Assembly (NCBI GenBank): GCA_949987565.1 | Contig: OX465110.1 | Span: forward strand, 16,904,394-16,968,393 | Direction of reading: 5' to 3' | Origin: Luidia sarsii | Taxonomy: Eukaryota; Echinodermata; Asteroidea; Paxillosida; Luidiidae | DNA: 64,000 nucleotides | Part shown: piece after piece, positions 36,201 to 45,043 of the stretch | Numbering within the stretch: the first letter of the stretch is position 1 | How the letters are laid out: each line of letters starts with the position of its first letter | Notes under the pieces: generated by a model | The model's input: the letters and a program-made list of their open reading frames with translations, nothing else | Told to the model about the DNA's origin: nothing | Database searches by the model: none | Program-made: the position numbers and the translations under genes

Positions 36201-39200
36201 TTCAGAACCACACTTACTCACAAAAGAGAATTTACATGGTGTCTCCGCAAACCTATTTATCCTGATACTGGTAATAGTTTTCATATCAGCAACTTCTCCC
36301 CAAGAATGAGCAGTTGTTCTTCCTGGTAAAAATTCTGGTGATGGAAAACTTATCTCTAAGGAGTAGAACCTACTGTGTGCATTCTGAAAAGCATTCTGAA
36401 TTTCAGTGAACTTGCACGTAAGAATCTTGAAGAAACTTGGATCTGTCCAATTCAAGCATGAAAGCATTGAAATGTAAGGCCGTCTGCATTTGGGGCATTT
36501 GTGTATTTTGGTGGTCATCTGAATCGGTGAGCACTCCGCAGCATTTCTGCTTTACTTAACTATGTGTGCTGTTGGACGAGGTGCCCCATACCTTGCCTGG
36601 ACAATGTCCAGTGTGTCGGTGGACTGCTTGGACCAGGGAAGCTCAACCATCAGCTCCAGGTAGTTGCGGATGAGTCCGTATTCCGGCATGGCGGTCGGCG
36701 TCTTCTTCAGACGCTTCAGCTCCTTCTGGCAGGCTCTGTGGGCGTGACTAGGCATCTTGGCTTTCCTGTCATAGACAAGACAAGATTTCCGTTACACCTG
36801 GGTTTCGTGATTCGAGTGGTGGTTTAGTACAGTATGAGACCACACTGGACCAGATGTCTGAGCTTGATTGTTCACAAGTTTTGTTCCCTTACATGTTTCC
36901 CCCCTTTTTCATTCCCTTCCCTACTCCCTGCCCTTTCCTTTGCTCTCACCCTAGTCTGTCTTAACAGCTTTCCTCACTGTCCTTTTTTTTCTGTCGCCCA
37001 AGTCCTCATGACTCTCCCCCTCACTATTTGACTTTGTGCATGTCATTCTGCCTTCGAGAATGGTCCTGCTAGGACTGAAATGTAACTAGATGATAGTTAC
37101 GTAGATGATAGTTACATAGGTAGGATTAGAGGTGTCTGTCCCCAGAAAAGGTTGAGACATTATCGATGTCAGCGGGGTAAGGCTTGCTATTTAATGATTT
37201 ACTCCTTGCTGGCGGGACAGACGTCCAGTATCCCAATACTGCAGTTTGGGCACTGACAAGGCGTCTTTATCTTCCATCTTAAACTGCTTCTCACTGCTAT
37301 CTTTTCTCTTTCCTTTTGCACTTTTATCCTAATTGACTATTTCACCATTTTCTTATGTAAAGGGCGCAGTATAAATGTGTAAATTATTATTATTATCAAA
37401 TGTCACACCCTCTATATTTCTTAAAATTTAGTGGGCCTGACGTTTCGATCCTAGCAGGACAAAAACAAACTTTCTCAAAAACAAACTTTCTCAAAGGCAG
37501 AGCCTTTGAGAAAGGTCCTGCTAGGATCGAAACGTCAGGCCCACTAAATTTTAAGATTTTCATTTTGGTAATTTTAGTCAGTAAGCAGGTTTTTGCAACA
37601 TTTTTGTATATCACCCTCTATATTTTTTAGTTTTATGAAAATTAACATTATTCAAAAACCCTCGTGTGGCAGCTATGATCACTGAAGAGTGGCCAGGCGA
37701 GTTACGTGCTTAACCACTTCGCGCCGGGGGGTTTTTCAGCGCCGATGACCGCCATACGGGGGTTTTTGAACAATGCATCATTTTAAAATCTTGCTAAAAC
37801 AATCGGAACAATATATTTCTGTGAAATAAATCGATAAGGGTATACTATGGGTACAAGAGAGTAAAACCTGGCACAATTCGGACGTCGTTGTGGCCTTTGT
37901 CAAGAGATTATCCGTTCGAAAAAGGGCCCTTTGTGCGTCGTCAATGGACCGTAACGGACTTGTGTGTGTGGGTGCGTGTACGCTGCTGACAATCCCTGAC
38001 CGCAGACTCCAGCCTCTACTCCAGGCAGTCAAATCTTCGAGTTGGTCGGCCACAAACGAGCGTACAGATTACGGTAAAGAATGTGGGGGGAATTCCAATG
38101 CTAGACCGACGACTGCTGGGCTGTGTGGCATGCAAAGACAATGTCCCCCGCGTGCTTTCAGCTGCAGCGCGGTATCCCTCGATCCTCCACAGTAAAAGTC
38201 CCACAATTGCACAATTACTGCTGCTAATCTTGCAATTCATGTGGCAACTTGCGTCAAAAAGGGTCTTTGTACTGATTTGTATTGCTTTGTTCTAAGCTGA
38301 AAAGAGTCTTTGTTTAGAATGTGGACAATAGTGGTGCCCAGATTCGGAGGGCCCGTTGCAAAGGCAATCCAATTGACCTCCGGATTCGGAGGTCCTGGCG
38401 CGAAGTGGTTAACATTGAAAAGAGAAAACATCCCCACTGACTTGATCTTCTGCTCCAGGTCGGCGATCTCGTCCAGCTCGCTCTCCTCCTCGACGCCGTC
38501 AATGTTGACCTTCTTGAGGGCCTTCCTCAGGGCCAGTGTCTTCTGGCGGTCCCGCAGCGAGAACGGGCCCGGGTTGGTGCGGGTCTGCTGGAGGAGCTTC
38601 AGACCCTCAATCTGCCTGGTCAGGAGGGGCAGGGTCTTCTTGATGCGATCCTCAAGGTCCACAGCATCCAGGACCTTGGAACAAAAATAAAACGAGCAAT
38701 GACAATACCCCAAAGCGCAAGTTATCGTAGAGGTTTTTTTTGGCGAGCGAACGGATAAGGTTAGCGCAGCAGATACGTTATCAAAGATGAAGTCATGCGC
38801 TACTTGCAATCGGCTAAACGTGCGGACCACACGGTTATCTCCTTCACAATCGTCTCTACCCAATGGATGGTGTTCTCCAGAAATGACTAATCACTGAATA
38901 TGTACGGGCCATTTTTGTAAATTTTAAAGACTTTGAAATACAAACAAATTAGTTTCAATGTAGGGTATCAAAACGTGGGTGCATGGTGGCAGACGCAGAC
39001 TTACTTTCGGGCTTATTTTACGCAGCGTTGGAATTGTGAGCAGTGCCACAAATACGCAGGGATTGCGAAACGGTAGAATGGCCACTACCTGGTACAGATA
39101 GCTAAACGTATGCCTAAGCTTACCCATTCATGTGCGAAACCTCTTTGTTGGGACGATGTACGGTGTATTGACCGAGAACAACATTGGTACACCAGGCGTG

Positions 39201-42200
39201 TCAAGGAGGCCATCCACATCCGACTTTGCCGAAACAACATCAATCGAGACAGCGGCATTGACATCCCCGGTTTCTGGCTCCCCACCATCAGACGCCACGA
39301 CTGCCGACCCACCACGGACGGGGCCGCTAGTGGACGCCAGAATCGCGCGCCAAACCGCACGATCACCACTACGACGTCCGCAATCCGGTACACAGGAACC
39401 GGCGAAGCGGACATAAACAGACGCCGCAGCGTGCATTCTTCAGTTGCCTGATGAAGGTTCGCAGTTAGCGACCGAAACGTCGCCACCAGCAATGACACAT
39501 CGCGTGACTTTGATCACCCTTTCCACTTATCTGCACCCCCGCGATGAACAACCCCTTCATTTCTACCTCTTTGTTATTACACCTATTATTGAAAATACAA
39601 ATTTGAAACCACAAATTGACCTCGACCGGCTCGATGGCCAAGTGGGACAGTTCTCAACGGCTGCGAGAGGTATGAGTGGGACATTTCTCAAAGGCAGGAT
39701 TTTAAGATAATAGCCACGGCGTTTAAACAGTGATTACTTGAATTTCCTCCGGACGTTTTCATCGTACCTGCAGTTTTTCATTGTAGGATGCCTTTACAAT
39801 GGAGGCAAAGATGTCCAGGAGTCTGGCCGTGGGCAGACTTTCGAGGAGTCTCTGTCAAATCAAAATGTTGAAAATGCAAATTTAATTTATATCCGATTGG
39901 GAAACAAGAAACTGCCATGGAATATATTATCACACAAGAGTTGTTGGAAGTACGCACTAAGTATGGAGCAACCTGTTCTCAAGAAATGAAATGCGAATGA
40001 AATCTGAATGTGAAGTAAATGTGAGGGAGAGGGAGTCGTAGAGGGGGAGGGGAGAGGGGAAGAAGAGAAAGGGAGAGGGAGAGGGAGAGGGAGAGGGAGA
40101 GGGAGAGGGAGAGGGAGAGGGAGAGGGAGAGGGAGAGGGAGAGGGAGAGGGAGAGGGAGAGGGAGGCAGAGGCAGAGGGAGAAGGAGAGGGAGAGGGAAG
40201 AGGAGAGAGAGGCAGAGGCAGAGGCAGAAGGAGAGAGAGGCAGAGGGAGAGGGAGAGGGACGAGAGGGAGAGGGAGAGGGAGAGGGAGAGGGAGAGGGAG
40301 AACGAGAGGGAGAGGGAAGAGGAGAGAGAGGCAGAGGCAGAGGCAGAAGGAGAGGGAGAGGGAGAGGGAGAGGGAGAGGGAGAGGGAGAGGGAGAGGGAG
40401 AGGGAGAGGGAGAGGGAGAGGGAGAGGGAGAGGGAGAGGGAGAGGGAGAGGGAGAGGGAGAGGGAGAGGGAGAGGGAGAGGGAGAGGGAGAGGGAGAGGG
40501 AGAGGGAGAGGGAGAGGGAGAGGGAGAGGGAGAGGGAGAGGGAGAGGGAGAGGGAGAGGGAGAGGGAGAGGGAGAGGGAGAGGGAGAGGGACAGGGAGAG
40601 GGACAGGGAGAGGGAGAGGGACAGGGAGAGGGACAGGGACGGGGAGAGGGAGAGTCTATTGTACCTTCAGCTTTGCAACAACAGGGACAGCAATGTCCAG
40701 GAGATCCACCAGATTAGCAGCTTGCTCCCTGAAATCCATCATGAAGGGATGCTCCTCGCCTTCATCTAAAATGGGACGGATTCAAGTCGGATATCAGTTA
40801 CACGTTAGCAGGATGGCAATTCCATTGGCAATGGCTAGAGAGGTAACACACAAGCCTATAGCCTATAGTAACTGTCTGCGACCGTTGGGTAGAAGCGTCC
40901 GTAGACCCGTGTTTGATTTGAAGCCGTAGCCGATTATTAGCTACTGCTGCCATGGCTCCGTTCGTTCGTACCTTGGCGCCCCTGACCGGGCAGTTTGTCC
41001 AGCTGCAGCACTTGGGCGATGGGGAAGGGCGTCTCCTGCAGGAGCTTCTCCAGTTTGAAGCGGCACAGACCAGTGACCAGGAGTGTGTAGGCCGGCTTGG
41101 GCCAGTTGGTTCCGGTAACCTGCACCACCACCGCAGCCGTGCCGATGTGATGGATGGAACTGTAGTCGTCCTTCTGTTAGAAAAGTAACACGTATACGAG
41201 AATGTCGCATACTGCATTATACTGACTTAAATGTGCAAACAAACAAGAACTCTCTCAAAAAAAAAACCAGAAAGAGGGCCTGACGTACCCGTCAACAGGA
41301 TTCTACCTTTGAGTAATTCATTCTGCCTTTGAGAAACGTCCTGCTAGGATCGACCTGTCAGGCTCTTAGCATTCTGCCTTTGAGAATGGTCCCTCACGAT
41401 CAATCGCAACATGATTGGAGATGCACAGAAACCATATGACCTATGAAAAGTTTACGACAAGTTATAAGCCGTGAGTTGAGTTACTGTACATCATAAGGCT
41501 TTAAGGTGATATACAAAAATGTTGCAAACTGCTTACTGACTAAAATTACCAAAATGTAAATCTTAAAATTTAGTGGGCCTGACGTTTCAATCCTAGCAGG
41601 ACCTTTCTCAAAGGCCTTTGAGAAAGGTCCTGCTAGGATCGAAACGTCAGGCCCACTAAATTTAAAGATCATAGGGCTTTGTGAAATCCATCCCATCCCT
41701 GGTCCACCATGAAGAGCCTGAAATCTCATCTCTGAGATGCGTGTCCACGCAGCAAGTGACAGGAAAAGGGATTTGACAGACACATGGAACAGTACCTCAT
41801 TCCCCGGTTCGCTGGGCACCACACCGATGACAGTACTGCTCAGCGTGTTATGTCTGAGAATCCGACTCTTGATCATATTCATGCTGTTGATTTAAACAAA
41901 AAGAACAAGTGGGTGATAAACATGTACTGCATCTGTGTCACCGTGTGCTTATTCCTAATGTGATTATTTGGCAAAGTATATACCATAGTGGAGTCCAAAT
42001 CGCGATTCAAATAACACTAATAATCGTAATATATTGTGTCCACACACACACAAAAGTTGAGTTTGAATAGCCCTGTTGATTCTCTTTTCGTCTTCAGAAT
42101 CCGATGCGAGCGGGTGTGACTCGTATTCCGTGACGATTCGCCATCCCATTTCTGAAGCATCGGCCAATTTAATCAGTTTCTGTCTGTGTTTGATGAGGGA

Positions 42201-43461
42201 CAAACCTTCCGCGATATCCTTGGTCGCCTTCTGAAGGTCTCCGCTGTTGGGGATATTTGCTTCGGCATCCATCAGCTTTGTCGTTACCACAAATACTTTA
42301 CAGACACAAAAGTCTGAATAGAAATGCAAATGAGTGAAGGTACGGTCTATAAAAGCCAGAGGCTTGGACGAGAAAACCCCAGTGTTCAAAGAAAGCTGCT
42401 CACCCAACTCTCCAATAGGGGAGGGCTGTAATCACAAAACAGGGTGGGAAACTGACTCCTCACATTGTGCTTCTACTCGTAGAATCACAATTAAACTTCG
42501 CTTTAAATTTCATTTAAATCTCATTTAATTATTAGATTCTTGTGTGACATTTTGCCACCTCATGGGTCCATATTTTCAGAGAGGTACGTGGCACCACACA
42601 ACAATGCTCAAGTTTCCACATTCATTGGACATAGAAACTGTTTGGGTTTAATTGTTTTCAGTCAGATATTAATACCACCACCTGACCATGACACCAGTCC
42701 GCCATCATTATCATCCTTCCTCATCTACATCATCATCATCGCCACCGCAAATTTGAAATTTGTAAATCACAAATTTTGTTGCAAAATTGTGCACAAAATT
42801 CTTGCGATGTCATTCGCAAATCGCAAATTTCTTCGTAGATAGGTTGCGATTTGCAATGTCCATTCTGTACCACCATACGGCATACCCCTCCCCCTTCTTC
42901 TACTACTAGTACTAGTAGTAGTACTAGTAGTAGCACTAGATCGAGGCTCTAGTCTTAGAACACAAAAAACACATCCCGACACATTGGTGGGCAGTATTTG
43001 AGGTCAGACCCACGACCCGGGCCATGTTTACCATACGGTTATATTTCAGGCCTGCCTTGTGCCAAACATTAGTCCTAAAATAGTCGTGATAACTGGATGC
43101 AAGAAGGCCCAATGTGTGGAATTGTGACAGCTGAGTGATGGCTGAGTGATGGAAGTGGAAAGTTATGTAACTTGCAAGTTGTATAATTGTAAGTTTCCGA
43201 ATAATATTGGCTGCGGCTGGAAGTAACGCGCAACCCTATGGGAACTGGCTGCAGCCGCTTGTTGGCGACTTCCATAGACTCATGTGTACTTTTAAGCCGT
43301 AGCCAATGACTTCGGACGCAGAAGAAGTTCCTCCATGACTCTGAACCGACTTACTTTCGGGGGGAGTTGACGGGAATTCGCATGGACGAGCCTGGCAGTA
43401 GAACACCGTCTGCCACGAGCAGGAGCGGTAACCGTCGAGGGATAGCGATATTTGACGTCAT
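26210..43461 (-). CDS. LONP2: Peroxisomal Lon protease LONP2, 18 exons
   Basis: Minus-strand exons: 43355-43461, 41796-41883, 40972-41173, 40665-40765, 39768-39851, 38442-38674, 36592-36765, 35762-35947, 35008-35155, 34223-34302, 33391-33623, 32154-32527, 31457-31514, 30770-30924, 28691-28827, 28219-28285, 27300-27410, 26210-26329. All phases agree; total 885 residues. The N-domain begins [20 protein letters not shown] and includes [19 protein letters not shown]. The AAA+ part has Walker [28 protein letters not shown] and Walker B FLLDEIDK. The protease part has KDGPSAG, whose serine is catalytic, and VGGIKDK, whose first lysine completes the Ser-Lys dyad. The protein ends SKL, a type 1 peroxisomal targeting signal, separating it from mitochondrial LONP1. 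It degrades oxidised or surplus matrix proteins and assists processing of beta-oxidation enzymes. Exon 12 carries an extra E/G-rich linker. Introns are packed with transposon remnants. Confidence 0.97.
28830..29545. repeat. Purine-only satellite: (GA)n plus about 150-bp higher-order units
   Basis: Uninterrupted AG dinucleotides occupy about 28830-28909. Then about four longer units carry GAGGGGCAGAGAGGG, GGTGAGAGAGGGGAGAGG, GGGATGGAGAGAGGAGG and AAAGTCAGAGGAGAAG in fixed order. It borders LONP2 exon 15 directly: read on the minus strand, the CT repeat is the polypyrimidine tract before the AG at the exon start. Confidence 0.95.
30239..30708. mobile_element. 470-bp MITE with TGTGACCCGGCACAGCA ends
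   Basis: The left end TGTGACCCGGCACAGCAATA is inverted at the right end as TATGCTGTGCCGGGTCACA, with inner pairing of ATGAGGAATA and TATTCCTCAT. No coding capacity. It lies in LONP2 intron 14. A related fragment is at 55672-55700. Confidence 0.8.
30950..31258 (-). mobile_element. Two tandem copies of tRNA-derived SINE, family 1
   Basis: On the minus strand each copy has GGTGGTCAAGTGGTTAAGA (A-box side), then GCGGGAGTCGC, GGTTCGAATCCC (B box) and a tail with CATCAGGCATC, AAAGCGCTGAGC and GAGCAGGGCAAACCCATC. The two copies are almost identical. Other copies: 47078-47270, 47340-47545, 50395-50600, 50630-50770 (all minus) and 56370-56710 (plus). Tail-only pieces: 17690-17775, 28055-28110, 30140-30200, 34090-34190. 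Confidence 0.8.
32998..33310. mobile_element. MITE with AGGCATGCAACT ends, copy 1
   Basis: It starts AGGCATGCAACTCTTGAATT and ends GCGGACAAGTTGCATGCCT. The interior has GCGCGAAGCACGAAGCCCTT and an (AT)n tract at 33218-33245. The same element is present inverted at 51244-51539. Confidence 0.8.
35400..35705. repeat. Degenerate ATTG/ATCG tetranucleotide repeat
   Basis: Dense GATTGATTGATTG, GATCGATCA and AATTGATC words fill LONP2 intron 8 next to exon 8. Many units are self-complementary (GATC, ATCGAT). Confidence 0.75.
36048..36115 (-). mobile_element. Tiny LINE reverse-transcriptase fragment
   Basis: The minus strand encodes [19 protein letters not shown], resembling the VV..F.YLGS motif near the end of non-LTR reverse transcriptases. 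It abuts the Penelope-like terminal repeat at 36135-36260. Short and decayed. Confidence 0.45.
36135..36260 (+). ncRNA. Hammerhead-ribozyme-like motif of a retroelement end
   Basis: CTGAAGA at 36150-36156 fits the hammerhead consensus CUGANGA. GAGCAG and CTGTTC then form a 6-bp stem II closed by a GTATA-type loop, followed directly by GAAAC (36176-36180). One extra base separates CUGANGA from stem II. The flank to 36260 is the TTTACATGGTGTCTCCGCAA end of the repeat family at 12078-12310. Whether it self-cleaves cannot be told. Confidence 0.5.
37425..37615. repeat. Penelope-terminal palindrome with an internal duplication
   Basis: TTTAGTGGGCCTGACGTTTC then TCCTAGCAGGAC leads in. AAAACAAACTTTCTC is duplicated in the centre, and TTTGAGAAAGGTCCTGCTAG to GTCAGGCCCACTAAATTTTA leads out, followed by the usual CAGTAAGCAGG..TATATCACC end. 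Confidence 0.8.
37710..38412. mobile_element. TTAA-flanked piggyBac-like nonautonomous element, copy A
   Basis: TTAA at 37710-37713 and 38409-38412 enclose inverted ends CCACTTCGCGCCGGGG and CCTGGCGCGAAGTGG. The interior is the same as 62037-62740 base for base over long stretches. No transposase. It lies in LONP2 intron 6, ending 30 bases from the exon 6 donor. Confidence 0.85.
39100..39490 (+). mobile_element. Penelope-like element remnant: endonuclease end plus hammerhead-like core
   Basis: The plus strand encodes [18 protein letters not shown] followed by [13 protein letters not shown], matching the C-terminal part of the endonuclease region of Penelope-like elements as I remember the family. 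About 150 bases on is CTGATGA (39448-39454), then GGTTCGC/GCGACC pairing with a five-base loop and one bulge, then GAAAC (39474-39478). This is the order expected for the hammerhead motif carried by these retroelements. It is antisense to LONP2, in intron 5. The coding part is truncated. Confidence 0.65.
40020..40655. repeat. GGAGAG hexanucleotide satellite
   Basis: More than 600 bases of GGGAGA units with interspersed GGCAGAGGCAGAGGCAGAAG and GGGACAGG variants. It ends 9 bases before the donor side of LONP2 exon 4 (40665-40765), so it starts almost at the 5' end of intron 4. Confidence 0.95.
41510..41670. repeat. Near-perfect Penelope-terminal palindrome
   Basis: The arms AAATTTAGTGGGCCTGACG, TCCTAGCAGGACCTTTCTC and the reverse GAGAAAGGTCCTGCTAGGA, CGTCAGGCCCACTAAATTT meet at AAAGGCCTTTG with no spacer. 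It lies inside a MITE of the GGATTTCACAAAGCC type (about 41440-41710), in LONP2 intron 2. Confidence 0.8.
42050..42272 (-). mobile_element. Probable transposon-encoded ORF fragment in LONP2 intron 1
   Basis: The minus strand encodes a stretch starting [20 protein letters not shown] and including [35 protein letters not shown]. It is acidic-basic, and similar lines recur in retroelement ORFs of marine invertebrates as far as I remember. It is not needed for the LONP2 model, because exons 1 and 2 splice across it in phase. Confidence 0.4.
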
Positions 43462-44257
43462 GTTAACAAACTCAAAGAGTCTAACTGATCTCAGGAGAAT
43501 GAATCAGAGAAAAAAACAGCAAGGAAGACAATCATTTATAGCGGTCCCTGGACATCACATAGGCCGCGCCGGTGTGCTGTTGCTGTGCCCTTTGCTTACC
43601 ATACGTAGCCTCTTCTCCAATCGCTAGAAAATGTCACTGCGTGGTTGTTCATTGATTCCCTTTATGAAATCACTGCAAAATGTTATAGAGAGCAGATCGA
43701 ACAGTTATTACACAATGCTATTTTAGAAGAAGACATCAAAGATGTCTTCTAATGATTTTATTCTAAAGTGCTGTATCAAGTAGCTGGAAATGTTAGACAT
43801 TACGCTTCCCCTCAATATAATATGATTTTAAAAAGATATCCTGAAAAGAGTCCGAAAAATCAGTGCGGTCTCTTGACAACTTCCAATATTTATCGTCGCT
43901 TTAGAATCGGCTGTCCATGCAAAACACGCGTAGCCTTTACTCAAGGCGCCCAATGTTCAATGCACAGTTGCATGCAGATTGTGAAACTCATGTTTGTAGA
44001 GTGACTCAGGAAGGCACGAGCAGGGAGGTCACGTTGACAATGACTAAGGTCACGCGTGCATACACTGCTGTCAAAATCGCTTGCTCGATCTGCTGGAAGT
44101 GGAACTGTGGAAGCTCTCTCACATCTCATCATCTTTTGCCGTCTCCTGCCGTTTCCAAGGTAACTGATCGGTTACAAAATTATGGAGAATAGCTATTTTA
44201 ATTGTCTGGCACAGCAGTACAAAATTGTACACACACCGTTCAGTTGTCGCCAAAAGC

Positions 44258-44332
44258 TAGTCCGAGTAACTTGGACCCGACAAGTCACCCTTTTTTTTAT
44301 CGAATTTTGAAATTTTGAGTTTCGGGTGACTA
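44258..44332. repeat. Single arm of the TAGTCCGAGTAACTTGG foldback family
   Basis: It matches the left arm of the element at 6626-6765 through TTTCGGGTGAC but lacks the right arm. Confidence 0.8.
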
Positions 44333-44681
44333 CATAGGGTCCAAGTCCAACGGGTATGGCAACGCTTGAATTTAATCTTTGAAAAATACCCCCGACCGAT
44401 ATCCCCAGATTTACCCCCCAAAACACCTGTGAAACCGTCCCACGCGCCCATTGTGGATTCAGTGAGTATTACAGATTCCAATACTGGTCATTTTGTTTTA
44501 CTTACATTTGGGAAATGAAAAATTTGCCCTCAGTTGACTGAGAACAAGTTGACGAGCCTAGTTGGGGTGGCCATCTTTGGTTTGAAACGTGACATCACGA
44601 TGTGCAGGCAGGTCTGGGAGTGGAGTGGTCTGCGGAAGTGTGTGCGTGCGCGGTGCGATGTCCCTGACGTTGCTTTGCACT

Positions 44682-44848
44682 TAGTCTGAGTAACTTGGAC
44701 TCGACAAGTCACCCTTTTTTTATCGAATTTTGAAATTTTGAGTTTCGGGTGACTAGTAAGTAGTACTAGTAGTACAGTCACCCGAAACTCAAAATTTCAA
44801 AATTCGATAAAAAAAGGGTGACTTGTCGGGTCCAAGTTACTCGGACTA
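44682..44848. repeat. Foldback element, both arms, in the divergent promoter
   Basis: The arms match 6626-6765. Here they are separated by about 25 bases of TAGTAAGTAGTACTAGTAGTAC, itself a repeat of TAGTAC words. The right arm ends at GGACTA, about 195 bases before the NRF-6-like ATG. Confidence 0.85.
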
Positions 44849-45043
44849 CTTTGCACTGCTGTTCAGTCGTAGGGTCAACGCGTGCAAGCGCGTGCACACA
44901 CTTCTGCACCCGGACCTTCCTGATCATCGTGATGTCGTGCAGTTTCCTCGGATTTGTTTCCCTCTTTTGTTGTTGACAGAAACCTTCAAGAATATTCGAG
45001 AGAGGAGTCAGAAATCTGCCCTCGTACTCGTAGAGTCGTAGAC

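Larger units (their letters stand above)
43462..45043. promoter_or_regulatory. Divergent promoter interval of LONP2 and the NRF-6-like gene
   Basis: The two start codons are 1.58 kb apart on opposite strands. The interval contains a TTAGAAGAAGACATC / GATGTCTTCTAA palindrome near 43723-43752 and foldback elements at 44258-44332 and 44682-44848. No TATA box is convincing. Confidence 0.5.

Noticed and set aside
38100..38310. Plus-strand frame repeated at 62410-62622 with similar protein
   Set aside because: Both lie in the two copies of the TTAA-flanked nonautonomous element, and the third old copy does not keep the frame, so there is no sign of selection for a protein.
41964..42407. Alternative first exon for LONP2
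   Set aside because: The exon at 43355-43461 gives the expected [16 protein letters not shown]-terminus and joins exon 2 in phase. The 41964-42407 frame looks transposon-derived.
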